Positions 45,290-54,558 of a stretch of DNA of 64,000 nucleotides are shown piece after piece; position 1 is the stretch's first letter; every line of letters begins with the position of its first letter. The notes beneath the pieces were generated by a model that made no database searches, was not told the origin of the DNA, and saw only the letters and a list, made by a program, of their open reading frames with translations. The position numbers were made by a program, and so were the translations under genes. Origin of the DNA: Psococerastis gibbosa (lineage: Eukaryota > Arthropoda > Insecta > Psocodea > Psocidae). The DNA lies in the NCBI GenBank assembly GCA_963971405.1, contig OZ020490.1, positions 9,534,874 to 9,598,873 on the forward strand, given 5' to 3'.

Positions 45290-47104
45290 TTACCCTATAT
45301 TTGGCATTAGTGACGGGAAACTAGTACCAAGTGAAGGAAATTTCGGGCCCTGGAAAGGAAAGCCCGATAAGCCTGGCGATTGACGCTCCGCCTCGATCTC
45401 ATCTGGCACTATTGGACTCGGTTCAACCTCCGGACTCGGCTCCACCTTATTTCCCTCTTCATTTGGCGCTTCCTCATGACTGGTTTGCTCCGTTTCCTTG
45501 TGACTAGGCGATTTCTTGTGCCCAAGCTGCTCCTTTTCACCAGTAGGATTCTGCGCACTGGCCGGTTGTTCCTTTTGAGTAGTCGACGGCGCTTTTTGAC
45601 TAGGCTTATCTTTTGCTCCTAATAGATGTGTCTGTTCGCCTGCAGGCTTGTCTTTATGACTCGATGGTTCTTTCGCTCCTGATGGATGCACATGTTCGCC
45701 AGCTGGCTTGTCTTCCTGACTCGATGGTTCCTTTGCTCCTGATGGATGTGCATGATCACCTGCTGGCTTGTCTTTCTGACTCGGTGGTTCTTTTGCTCCT
45801 GATGGATGTGCATGATCACCTGCTGTTTTGTCTTTCTGACTCGATGGTTCCTTTGCTCCTGATGGATGTGCATGATCACCTGCTGGCTTGTCTTTCTGAC
45901 TCGATGGTTCCTTTGCTCCTGATGGATGTGCATGATCACCTGCTGGCTTGTCTTTCTGACTCGATGGTTCTTTTGCTCCTGATGTATGTGCCTGCTCACC
46001 CGCTGGCTTGTCTTTCTGACTTGATGCTTCTTTTTGAGCCGCAGGCTCCTTAGTGTGACCAGGCTTCTCTGTTGACCCTGTTGGGTGCTCGTGTTCACCA
46101 GCTTGTTTTTCTTTCTGACCCGTTATTGGCTCTTTCGGTTTTGATGTGTGCTCTGGTTCCTTCTGTCCAGGCTCTTCGCTTTTACCTTGCTGTCTTTCTT
46201 TTTGCCCTGATTTCTCCTTTTCACCAGGTTTCTCTTTTTGCCCTAACTGCTCCTTTTCTCCGGAATATTTATCTTTAAGACCCAGCTCCATTTGCCCTGG
46301 TTCTTTTTTCCCCGGCTCTTCTTGCCCCTTTATTTGCTTCTCTTTTTGCTCTGATTCTTTTTGCTCCGGCTCTTTTTGTCCAGTCTTATTTTTCTCTGAT
46401 TCTTTATGCCCCGGTTGCTCTTTCTCATCAGACTTCTTATGTTGACTCGCCTTCTCCTTTTCACCCGTCTGTTCTTCATTTTGACCTGACTCGTTTTGAC
46501 TAGGCTCTTTGTGACCAGATTCTTTTTGACCAGGCTCTTTTTGACCAGGCTCTTTTTTACTAGGTTCTTTTTGACCAGGTTGTTCTTGGCCCGATTTTTG
46601 TTGATCCGGCACCAGCAACACCCGACTCACAGCCTGTAACCCTGACTCCCCACCCGTACTCGGAGTTTTACCGACACCGTCATCCTTACTCTTATCTTTC
46701 TTATGGAAAAGGTTCTTAATTATATCATTAATTTTATTTATTAAATTATGAAAGAACCCCCCTTTTTCTTTACTCTGATCCTTCTCCGGTTTCGAGGATA
46801 ACATACTTAAAATAGACCTTTTTTGCCTATGACTTCTATCACCTTTTGACTTTTCAAGCGCTTTCTTTCCCAAATCCATGACGGCTTTACCAATTTTCTG
46901 CATTTTCTCTTTTCTCTTCTGCTCTGGGCTCTTCAGCGACTCTTCTGACTGGCCAGCGTCTTTGGTAATAGCAGATGACACTTTGACGGGGGACCGTTTG
47001 GCTGCATGCTTCAGGTTCGATATTGAAGAGGTAGTTTCAGCTTCGGTAAGGTATGGGCCCATCAGGAACAGAGCTGCCAATAGGATAATCGGTAGCTTCG
47101 CCAT
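45290..47104 (-). CDS. Secreted repeat-rich K/E/P/Q/G protein, 604 aa
   Basis: I recognise no family. The ATG at 47102-47104 lies four bases after a good 3' splice site (GTTTTAG/GAAA-ATG), so I prefer it to the ATG at 47132-47134, which would lie in the intron. Residues 1-22 are a signal peptide (MAKLPIILLAALFLMGPYLT). AAKRS at about 34-38 is a possible dibasic site. About 75-150 hold further basic sites (RQKRS) and an amphipathic segment GGFFHNLINKINDIIKNLF. From about 170 to 360 come irregular 7-8-residue repeats (GQKEPG, EQKES). About 365-505 hold seven 20-residue repeats of type KPAGDHAHPSGAKEPSSQKD, encoded by 60-bp DNA units. The C-terminal tail is PGLSGFPFQGPKFPSL-like. Probably a secreted, disordered, heavily charged protein such as a salivary, mucin-like or structural component. 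The splice-site context and KRS site link it to the genes at 57892 and 62232. Confidence 0.75.
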   Translation of the reverse strand: MAKLPIILLAALFLMGPYLTEAETTSSISNLKHAAKRSPVKVSSAITKDAGQSEESLKSPEQKRKEKMQKIGKAVMDLGKKALEKSKGDRSHRQKRSILSMLSSKPEKDQSKEKGGFFHNLINKINDIIKNLFHKKDKSKDDGVGKTPSTGGESGLQAVSRVLLVPDQQKSGQEQPGQKEPSKKEPGQKEPGQKESGHKEPSQNESGQNEEQTGEKEKASQHKKSDEKEQPGHKESEKNKTGQKEPEQKESEQKEKQIKGQEEPGKKEPGQMELGLKDKYSGEKEQLGQKEKPGEKEKSGQKERQQGKSEEPGQKEPEHTSKPKEPITGQKEKQAGEHEHPTGSTEKPGHTKEPAAQKEASSQKDKPAGEQAHTSGAKEPSSQKDKPAGDHAHPSGAKEPSSQKDKPAGDHAHPSGAKEPSSQKDKTAGDHAHPSGAKEPPSQKDKPAGDHAHPSGAKEPSSQEDKPAGEHVHPSGAKEPSSHKDKPAGEQTHLLGAKDKPSQKAPSTTQKEQPASAQNPTGEKEQLGHKKSPSHKETEQTSHEEAPNEEGNKVEPSPEVEPSPIVPDEIEAERQSPGLSGFPFQGPKFPSLGTSFPSLMPNIG

Positions 47105-47127
47105 TTTCCTAAAACAAAAAATAATCA
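47105..47127 (-). other. 3' splice site before the ATG of the 604-aa gene
   Basis: On the minus strand ATTATTTTTTGTTTTAG precedes GAAAATGGCG. The AG is at 47109-47110, so a 5' UTR intron ends four bases before the start codon. The upstream exon was not located. Confidence 0.6.
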
Positions 47128-47187
47128 TTGACATTTGACGCTACATCACCATTAATAACAAAATTGGTTTGGAAATCTGAGTTTCGA

Positions 47188-47460
47188 CGTGTACTCCACT
47201 TGTCATATTGTATTTCCTTCATTTGTGCATTAAAAAATGATGAGATTTTTGTTTTAAGGAGACTATTATGTATAGATACTTAACTTATCTATTATAAATT
47301 GAGTTATAACATGATTGAGACTTATTATTGATGTCTTCTACCATATTATAACTTAATTTATAACAGATAAGTTAAGTATCTACATAATAGTCTCATTAAA
47401 ACAAAAATTGCATCATTTCTTAATGCACAAATGAAGAAAATATGACAAGTGGAATACACG
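47188..47460. mobile_element. Foldback MITE, arms ~115 bp
   Basis: CGTGTACTCCACTTGTCATA at the left and TATGACAAGTGGAATACACG at the right, with long matching arms (TTAACTTATCT... / ...AGATAAGTTAA). It lies about 80 bp upstream of the 604-aa gene's start, probably in its intron. Confidence 0.75.
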
Positions 47461-47697
47461 CCTTCGCAAGTATTTTTTGTTTTGTTTACTTTTACTGTGG
47501 CAAACGACACTTAGTTGTAAATATTGGCGATAGACGAGGGCCCATATAACTGCCTAGGGCAATGCGACTACGAAGCCAGTTCTTCAGCGAAGTTTGTTAT
47601 TGCTGTAGGACTACTGTTGAGCACAGGATTCTCCTGCGTACGCCCATTATTCCAAGATGTCACCAGTGATGACGTCATAGGGCTGGGCAGCTAGTCA

Positions 47698-47936
47698 AAA
47701 TGAGTCGTCTAGTAACAAAGTCGCCATTGTAATTTTTGACCAATTTTTCAGAAACTACAAAACCTGTAAATACAGTACAAATAATATACTGTATTAAACT
47801 AAACTAATAGTTCAGTACCTGTATTGCCAGTTTAGATTAACAAAGTATATGATTTGTACTGTATTTACAGGTTTTGCGGTTTCTGAAAAATTGGTCAAAA
47901 ATTACATTGGCGACTTTGATACTAGACTACTCAAAT
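47698..47936. mobile_element. Foldback MITE, arms ~80 bp
   Basis: GTCTAGTAACAAAGTCGCCA and its near-inverse TGGCGACTTTGATACTAGAC. The arms include TGACCAATTTTTCAGAAAC / GTTTCTGAAAAATTGGTCA. Confidence 0.75.
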
Positions 47937-48034
47937 GTGCCTTCGAGTCTCTTCTTCTTCTCTGCAGAACCAACAGGTTGTCTCCTCCTCTGAGTCAAAC
48001 TTCGCCTCTATATATAACTCAAATTAAAGGATCT

Positions 48035-48118
48035 TGAAAAATCTGGACTTGGCGGGAACCCACGATCTATGCCGATTTCCCGGGTTCGAATCCCGCGAAG
48101 TCCAGATTTTTTAGATAC
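48035..48118. mobile_element. SINE2 palindrome (3' ends facing outward)
   Basis: AAAAATCTGGACTTGGCGGG ... ATTTCCCGGGTTCGAATCCC ... GAAGTCCAGATTTTTTAGAT. Two B-box halves of SINE2 in opposite orientation within 84 bp. Confidence 0.55.
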
Positions 48119-48293
48119 TCTAATTTGTTCGGTTATAACAGAATGACAAGCATATGCTATGTTTATTTTAGGCCAGACCCGCTCCAGCAGCCACCTGCTG
48201 TTATGAACCTGAGAGTACTTACAAAATGCCACAAACTATTGCATTGCATATTTCAAATTTAATAGTTACTATATAAATAAATAAATAAAAATA

Positions 48294-48586
48294 AAAAACC
48301 TCTTTCGGCTCTGGCCGATCAGGCGTAGGGAGATTCCGCAGACCCTGCTTTTCCTCTACGCTACCTACGCTATGTATGTAATAACATATAAAAAATACTT
48401 CATTATTTTCTCGACCACAACATCAACACACGAAACACTCTTGTGTTCCAAATTTCGAACCGCAATGCAGACTATGAACTTTTACTTATTAAATTATTTT
48501 TACTATGACTGGGCGTCCTCTCAAAATGGTTAATTTGTCGTAAAAAGTGTCAATTTTTGTTATCGTAGATAATAATGCGGACTTTA
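48294..48586 (+). repeat. Repeat B copy 3, left part (split by LINE)
   Basis: Matches the first half of repeat B (CTTTCGGCTCTGGCCGATCA onward). Its last 13 bases, AATGCGGACTTTA (48574-48586), are the LINE's target duplication. The right part resumes at 54192. Confidence 0.75.
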
Positions 48587-48670
48587 GTAGTAGTAGTAGT
48601 GTTGTTCGCCGGGTTAATAACGACTTAGGCCTCATATTTGGGCCCATAGAGCGACCCCGACTTGACTGTC

Positions 48671-51600
48671 CTACGCCAGTCCGATTTCCTTGTAGAAGTC
48701 CACAATGGCCCCAAAGCTTAGTGCCCCGGTGTGCTGCCTGGGCTCCAGAGTGGAAAATTCAAAATTATTCAGTCTTGCTCGCCAAATCGCCGGACATTCC
48801 GCTAAAATATGCCATCCTGTCTCTTCTTCTTCCTCGCAGTACCGACACATCGTTGATTCCACGAGTACCCCCATCTTGGATAGATGGTTTCGGAAAGGAC
48901 CGTGTCCTGTAAGTAAAGCCGAGATGATCCGTGTGCTGCTTCTTCCGCGGGAAATGAATTTTAAAGCACTTTTCTTGCTGGGGTTCGCAATACATAACTT
49001 GGAGTGGGCTAGGCCAGCCGACTTTCGCCATTCCTTTAGGAATCGTGCTTTTAGCTCCTCGTTAAACACAGTCTTAAAGTTTGCCCAGGCTATTGGAAGG
49101 CAGGGTTCCGGTCCGAGTAGGTTGTTACTAGATCCTTCTCGAGCAAGCTCGTCCGCCTTTTCATTCCCTTGAATTCCTGAGTGTCCAGGGACCCACTTGA
49201 GGCATACAGTATTTCTGATCATGGCTTTTTTGCAGTTCGTCTTGCACTCCTTCACGATAGCGGACCTCACCATTGGATGTCTAATTGCTCGGATTGCAGC
49301 CTGGCTATCAGAACATACTACGATACTTCTATCTTTGATATCATTTTCATTGCACCACGACACTGCTTCTAATATTGCCTTCACCTCAGCTTGGAAGACT
49401 GTGCTAAATCTTCCTAGCGGCTTGGTGATAGATACATTAAACTCCGGGCAGTACGCGCCCAACCCAGCATGATTGTTTTGTCTTGAACCATCTGTGTACC
49501 ATGTAAGATCTACGTTGTTTTCGTCACATGTCGTAGCAGCTAGCCATTCTGCCCGATCTGGAATATACATAGAGCTTGTGCAGTCAAACGCCCACTCTTT
49601 CTGGATACGGTCACAGGGCATCAGTAATTCATCTTTTTGTTCTTGCACCAGAGAGGTAGCATGTCCGCCAGCTGTTAGCTGGGGACTAATTGTTCTTGCC
49701 AATTGCAATCTTTTTATCGCAAGTTTTGCCTCGTATTCAGCTACAAGATGAAGAGGGGGCAAGTCCAACAACATTTCAAGTGCAGAAGTAGGAGTAGAAC
49801 GTATAGCCCCCGTTATTGCTATACATATACATCTTTGAAGCTTCTTGAGCTGTTCTCTACATGTTTTAAGCTGTGTTCTTTTCCACCACACCACACATCC
49901 ATATGTGAGCGCTGGTCGAATAACTGCAAGGTAGAGCCATCTCATTACTTTTGGTGAGAGCCCCCATGTGTTGCTAAAGCACCCTCTTAGAGTCCACATT
50001 ATCGCTCTAGCCTTGGCTATGGCAGCTTGTAATTGAACGTTCCACAGAAGCTTGCTATCAATATGCACTCCTAAGTATTTCACACTATTTGTAACTGTCA
50101 GCACTAGCCCATTTAGGGTCAGTTCCGGTGCCACGGGTAGATTCCTCTTCCTGGAAAATAGAACTACTTCAGTCTTGGTCGGATTAATGCCAAGTCCCTT
50201 GTCTTGACACCAGTTTGAGATTATTTGTAGCGCTCGTTTCATTAGGTCGAAAACAACAGTCTGATCTATTCCTGTGACTCCAACCACTACATCATCACAG
50301 TATGCTTGCACAAAATATCTCAGTTCGCCCAAGATACTGAGCAATAGGTCTATAACGAGACACCAGACAATTGGTGAGCACACCCCACCTTGTGGACATC
50401 CCCTTCGGACATTTGCAGTCACTTTGTAGGTGCCCCTTTGAGAGATAATTGTTCTTTGTTTCAGCATTCTTACAATCCATCTAATAATAAGCGGATCCAC
50501 GCCTTTTCTCTTGAGTGCGTCTTCAACCGCTTGGAACGTAACGTTGTTGAACGCCCCTTCTATGTCCAGAAAACTACAAAGAACAAACTGTTTATGTTCC
50601 AGACCATTTTCAATATATGAAACTAAGCGATGAAGGGCCGATTCTGTAGACCTTCCTGGCCTAAAAGCGTGTTGTCCATCATGTAGTGCCCAATCCCCTT
50701 GCAGACGATCTCTTAATTCCCAGTCTACAATGCGCTCCATTGTTTTTAAGAGGAATGAGCTAAGACTTATAGGCCGGAAAGCTTTCGGTTGCGTGTAGTC
50801 TGCCTTGCCAGGTTTAGGAATGAAGACGACTGTGATTTGACTCCACAGTTTGGGGATATACCCTAGTCGTAGGCATGATGTGAATAGGGCAGTCAGATGG
50901 GGAGTCAGTAATTTTGCGCCTTGTTGAAGAAGTGCGGGAAAAATCTCATCTACTCCCGGTGCTTTGTAGGGAGAAAACGAACCTATAGCGTGTGAAATCT
51001 TTTCTTCCCTAATGGCAAATTTACTATCTGAGAGAAGAGGTCCGTATTCGTCAAAGTGATCTGGGTCATCCTGTACAAATATGCACTCAGGGAAGTGTGT
51101 CTTCATAAGTTCCATCAGAGCTTCTTCATCGTTTGTTGTAAAGCAGCCGTTGGTAGTTGTAAGGGGACCACTCACAACTCTTTTGTCCTTTGACAGAGCT
51201 TTTTGAAGACGGGTGATTTGAGGCAACGTTGAGATCTCTTCGCAGAAATTGCGCCAAGTGCGCCTCTTTGAATGTCTTATAGCCTTTTTGTATTCACCCC
51301 TGGCCTGCTTTAGGTTTCGTGCATCAAATTTACTTCCGGTTCTATGCAGCCTATTGTTTAGCATGCGAGTTTTTCGGCGTAGCTTTTCTATCTCGCTATT
51401 CCACCATTTTGTTCCGTTTCTCATGTTTTTTACAATGCATGGGCAATTTGACTTGTACGCCGTTACAATAGCTGTCGTTATTTGTTGACAGTAATCTTCA
51501 ACATCATCTACTGCTGAACACTGCTTTACACAATCAGGTAAGAGATTTTGCAGCGCATTTAGATATTCAACCCAGTTTGTCTTTCGGCGATTTCGGCCGC

Positions 51601-52282
51601 TCTCCTCTGTAACAAAAGGTTGCACCTCAATGTGATAGGTGATTTGTTTGTGGTCAGAGAGGCTCTCATTGTCCGATACAGTCCAATCTTTGACATGTCT
51701 CCCAAGGCTTTGGCTACTAATAGTGATGTCGAGCACTTCCTTCCTCACAGCAGTGCAAAAGGTAGGCTTAGCTCCTCGGTTGTGTACCAGCAAGTTTTCC
51801 TCACATATGAATTCCATGAGATCTATACCGCGTTGGTTTATATCAGTACTTCCCCATGCAGTATTGTGTGAGTTTGCATCACAGCCTATTAATATTTGGA
51901 GATTTTCTTTTCTACAGTGCTGCACCAGACTGATGACCTCTGAAGGCGGAGACTCTTCAGAGTGCGAAAAATAGGCAGATGCTATTACCATTCGGGTCCC
52001 GTTTATTGTCACAGCAATCGCAACTAAGTCTCGGGTGAGAAATTGAGGAAGCATTTCTGCTGGGATCCCTTCAGTCAGTATAGCTGCCCTGGGGTTTTCA
52101 CTAGGTCTGCAAACGAATAGTTTGCCCTTAAATCCGAAAAGACCGCGTACTACACCATCATTTCCAGTATAGGGCTCCTGAATTAGTGCTATATTGAAAT
52201 TTTCACACACCATTGTCTGTACAAAAACTGCAGTGGCTGCAATTGCATGCTGCAAGTTAATTTGTATGATTTTAAGCATCAT
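48671..52282 (-). CDS. LINE ORF2: endonuclease, reverse transcriptase, RNase H
   Basis: 1,203 residues, no internal stop. It nicks target DNA and primes reverse transcription of the element RNA at the nick. N-terminal APE-like endonuclease: IQINLQH (4-10), ALIQEPYTG (about 34-42), GCDANSHNTAWGS (about 133-145) and SDHKQITYH (about 208-216). Reverse transcriptase: FIPKPGKADY, FRPISL, HAFRPGRST, LDIEGAFNNV, RGCPQGGVCSPI and the catalytic AYCDDVVV (Tyr about 661); YCDD replaces the commoner YADD. RNase H: LTWYTDGSRQ (catalytic Asp about 931), QAEVKAI, SDSQAAI, WVPGHSGIQGNEKADELA. C-terminal finger CRYCEEEEETGWHILAEC (about 1145-1165). Its ATG overlaps the ORF1 stop as ATGA (52279-52282), suggesting coupled re-initiation. 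Confidence 0.95.
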   Translation of the reverse strand: MMLKIIQINLQHAIAATAVFVQTMVCENFNIALIQEPYTGNDGVVRGLFGFKGKLFVCRPSENPRAAILTEGIPAEMLPQFLTRDLVAIAVTINGTRMVIASAYFSHSEESPPSEVISLVQHCRKENLQILIGCDANSHNTAWGSTDINQRGIDLMEFICEENLLVHNRGAKPTFCTAVRKEVLDITISSQSLGRHVKDWTVSDNESLSDHKQITYHIEVQPFVTEESGRNRRKTNWVEYLNALQNLLPDCVKQCSAVDDVEDYCQQITTAIVTAYKSNCPCIVKNMRNGTKWWNSEIEKLRRKTRMLNNRLHRTGSKFDARNLKQARGEYKKAIRHSKRRTWRNFCEEISTLPQITRLQKALSKDKRVVSGPLTTTNGCFTTNDEEALMELMKTHFPECIFVQDDPDHFDEYGPLLSDSKFAIREEKISHAIGSFSPYKAPGVDEIFPALLQQGAKLLTPHLTALFTSCLRLGYIPKLWSQITVVFIPKPGKADYTQPKAFRPISLSSFLLKTMERIVDWELRDRLQGDWALHDGQHAFRPGRSTESALHRLVSYIENGLEHKQFVLCSFLDIEGAFNNVTFQAVEDALKRKGVDPLIIRWIVRMLKQRTIISQRGTYKVTANVRRGCPQGGVCSPIVWCLVIDLLLSILGELRYFVQAYCDDVVVGVTGIDQTVVFDLMKRALQIISNWCQDKGLGINPTKTEVVLFSRKRNLPVAPELTLNGLVLTVTNSVKYLGVHIDSKLLWNVQLQAAIAKARAIMWTLRGCFSNTWGLSPKVMRWLYLAVIRPALTYGCVVWWKRTQLKTCREQLKKLQRCICIAITGAIRSTPTSALEMLLDLPPLHLVAEYEAKLAIKRLQLARTISPQLTAGGHATSLVQEQKDELLMPCDRIQKEWAFDCTSSMYIPDRAEWLAATTCDENNVDLTWYTDGSRQNNHAGLGAYCPEFNVSITKPLGRFSTVFQAEVKAILEAVSWCNENDIKDRSIVVCSDSQAAIRAIRHPMVRSAIVKECKTNCKKAMIRNTVCLKWVPGHSGIQGNEKADELAREGSSNNLLGPEPCLPIAWANFKTVFNEELKARFLKEWRKSAGLAHSKLCIANPSKKSALKFISRGRSSTRIISALLTGHGPFRNHLSKMGVLVESTMCRYCEEEEETGWHILAECPAIWRARLNNFEFSTLEPRQHTGALSFGAIVDFYKEIGLA

Positions 52283-52527
52283 AATGGCAATCTTTGTTCA
52301 GCAGTTTGAGAGGGAATGTCCGACATATTCTCCTTAGAATTTTGCCCCTTTCCCGATAGTATTCTCCTTGATCTGTCCACCGCCCTCACGGCCTCCCGAT
52401 AAACTGGGCAGGCCATTGAATCTACTCTGTGTCCGTCACATTCACATATGTAACACTTTAAGGGCTGCACGCAGCCCTTCGCCCTATGGCCTTGGTCTCC
52501 ACACCGTCTGCATCTCTCTGGAAGCCT
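52279..52527 (-). pseudogene. ORF1 C-terminal part after an in-frame stop
   Basis: Directly after TAA the ORF1 frame goes on with LPERCRRCGDQGHRAKGC and LKCYICECDGHRVDSMAC, two CCHC knuckles (C-X2-C-X4-H-X4-C), then a Ser/Gln-rich tail to TGA at 52279-52281. R1/LOA-type ORF1 proteins normally end with such knuckles, so this is the severed end of ORF1. It would be translated only by readthrough. Confidence 0.75.
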
Positions 52528-54030
52528 TTAACTGTTATCGCACTTTCTGTGCCCGAATTTCTGGCAGCATGAGCAAAAGTCAGGAATTACCATTTCTCTG
52601 ATTTTGGCTTTTACCCAGCCAACACTCATAGAGGCCATATTTATAGCTTTTAGAGCAATATTGGTTGGCATCCTCACTACCACACTACAGGTCCCGAATT
52701 GATTGAGTCGCAAAGTGCCAACTTGAAGAGAGTTCTCATCAGCAGACAGGTATTGTGCTAAGGTTTCTTTAAGTTCCGTCTGGCTCACTGTTTCATCCAA
52801 TCCGCTGATTATAACTGGTTTTAATTTATTAGTCACTATCACATCAGAGTTTGTTTTGGCTCGGATTTCTGCCACAAGCGCCTGATTTGCTCCTATTCTT
52901 GTTTCCTTTACGACGACTCTAATGTCCCCCTGTTGAGTTTGGGTCAGCTTCTTTACAGTGACCCCCATCGCCTTAGGTTTAATTTCAGACTTAATTTTTG
53001 AGACCACATCAGCAAAGGACTCACCAGTATTACGTTTAACAACGATTGTTTCATTTCTTGGATTCGGCTTGCCAAATTTGGCTTTTGATTTGTCTGGTGC
53101 CCAAACACCCACCTCCATTTTTAGATCTCTATATAAGCATTCAATAAACTTTCGGAGTTTTTCAGCATCGGTTAACCCAGAAACTGTTATAGTACATTTC
53201 TTCGTTGGAACGTTAGCAATAATTGGTTTAATTTTTCTTAAGGCCTCAAGAATTTGGTCCTCAATTTTTTCATCATTTTCTAGAAAACCAATAATTGTTC
53301 TGCGGGAGTCACTTACAGGTTTTTCTTCATCCCCTTCTAGAATTGCTGAGTCTTTGCTTACTGCTGTGACGATTAGACCTGGGGACGGATTCTTTTGTAA
53401 TACCTGATGGACAGCTGGAAGCTGTGAAACCAATCTTTTAATAAGACTCTCCGAACTACAGGAACTACTGTCTTTCACATCGAACAAAAAGATTCGTAGT
53501 TCTTCCCCGTTTGTTATCATGCTTCTCTTGCTAGGCTTAGTACATTCAAAGGCCAATTTTGGCCACCATTGGTTGCACAGCTCTTTTATTTGGTGGTTAT
53601 CAATGTACTTACAGATTTTTTCATTTATCTCCGAGGTCTGAATCTCCCGTTTCATCTCGTTGAAAGAACTCGTTTGCGTTCCAACAGTTTCAATCGAGCG
53701 GTACGGTGAGCTTTTATAACTATCCATGATTTCCAAAATCCCTTTTATGGCCAGTATAGTGTTCTCCTTAGTGGCAGAGCCATTTTCGACTTCATTTAAT
53801 AATTTTTGAAGCCCCTCCTCTATGGTCCGCTTAAATTCACCATCGTCATCATAATTATGACAGAAATTCGTTCTTCGTCTCTTAACTCCAGGGCTATCCA
53901 GTGATAGATCGGGCATAGACGATCGCCTTTGTGGTGAGGCTCGCACAAGCAGAGGCTTTCGCTTAAAAATTTCCAAACTTTTTACATTCCCAGTCACTTG
54001 TGATAACTTATTTATATTTTCTTCGGACAT
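52528..54030 (-). CDS. LINE ORF1 (Gag-like), main part, 500 aa
   Basis: RNA-binding ORF1 protein of the LINE. I start it at the ATG 54028-54030 (MSEENINKLSQVTGNVKSLE); the frame is open further upstream but only with a GTG start. An N-terminal basic, Ser-rich region (about 20-70) is followed by a helical acidic part. Then come two stretches resembling RRM-like folds (TITVSGLTDAEKLRKFIECL; VIISGLDETVSQTELKETL) and the first zinc-knuckle-like motif, FCSCCQKFGHRKC. The frame then meets TAA at 52528-52530. The same frame continues beyond it with two more knuckles, so this copy's ORF1 is probably truncated by a nonsense mutation, unless the stop is read through. Confidence 0.8.
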   Translation of the reverse strand: MSEENINKLSQVTGNVKSLEIFKRKPLLVRASPQRRSSMPDLSLDSPGVKRRRTNFCHNYDDDGEFKRTIEEGLQKLLNEVENGSATKENTILAIKGILEIMDSYKSSPYRSIETVGTQTSSFNEMKREIQTSEINEKICKYIDNHQIKELCNQWWPKLAFECTKPSKRSMITNGEELRIFLFDVKDSSSCSSESLIKRLVSQLPAVHQVLQKNPSPGLIVTAVSKDSAILEGDEEKPVSDSRRTIIGFLENDEKIEDQILEALRKIKPIIANVPTKKCTITVSGLTDAEKLRKFIECLYRDLKMEVGVWAPDKSKAKFGKPNPRNETIVVKRNTGESFADVVSKIKSEIKPKAMGVTVKKLTQTQQGDIRVVVKETRIGANQALVAEIRAKTNSDVIVTNKLKPVIISGLDETVSQTELKETLAQYLSADENSLQVGTLRLNQFGTCSVVVRMPTNIALKAINMASMSVGWVKAKIREMVIPDFCSCCQKFGHRKCDNS

Positions 54031-54191
54031 TTCACCATAGCAGCTGTGATGTGAACACACGCGAACAGCACTAAAAGCTGAGCAATGCACAAAATAAAAA
54101 GAGTTAAAAACTTAATATTTCCTTTAAAACCAATTTCACTGCAGGCATAAACAAGATGCATCCGTTCACGACCGAGTCTTGACAGACACTC

Positions 54192-54542
54192 AATGCGGAC
54201 TTTAAGTCAGAATTTAATTCATTCCTCTGTCACCAATATTAACTGAGATATGAATTATACAAGGTTTCAATCGGCCGCCATCTTGTAACCAAGTAGTGGA
54301 TCTAGCTGGTTAACGAACTCAATCAAGACATTTATGTGATCAATTTTTGTGCCAAGTTTAATCAAAATCAAAAAATATTTACGGAAGTTAGAGTGTTCCC
54401 TAAAATCGATATATATATATATAACATTTTGAACGGAGTGTGGTTTTAGGCTCAGGGGGTCACGAAATGAAAAGTTGTGAAGAAATTTTCCGAAAGTCAA
54501 ACATTGGTCGCCATCTCAAAAGGTAGATGAATCTCCCTAAAA
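54192..54542 (+). repeat. Repeat B copy 3, right part
   Basis: Resumes repeat B with the duplicated AATGCGGACTTTA, then AGTCAGAATTTAATTCATTC, to GGTAGATGAATCTCCCTAAA. Confidence 0.75.
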
Positions 54543-54558
54543 GCCTATATTCTCAACT

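Larger units (their letters stand above)
48587..54191 (-). mobile_element. Near-complete R1/LOA-type LINE, 5.6 kb
   Basis: A non-LTR retrotransposon with a 5' UTR (about 54031-54191), ORF1, ORF2, a short 3' UTR (48601-48670) and a (TAC)n-type tail (48587-48600). The 13-bp duplication AATGCGGACTTTA at 48574-48586 and 54192-54204 marks both ends. ORF2 has an APE endonuclease, RT, RNase H and a C-terminal CCHC-like finger. The CPQGG motif, RNase H and endonuclease wording favour the LOA/R1 group. ORF2 is intact. ORF1 has one in-frame stop. Confidence 0.9.

Noticed and set aside
45613..46098. Open frames of 146 and 159 aa overlapping the 604-aa gene
   Set aside because: The 60-bp unit is a multiple of three, so other frames stay open across the repeats. 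They lack a start context or signal peptide and lie inside the better-supported gene.
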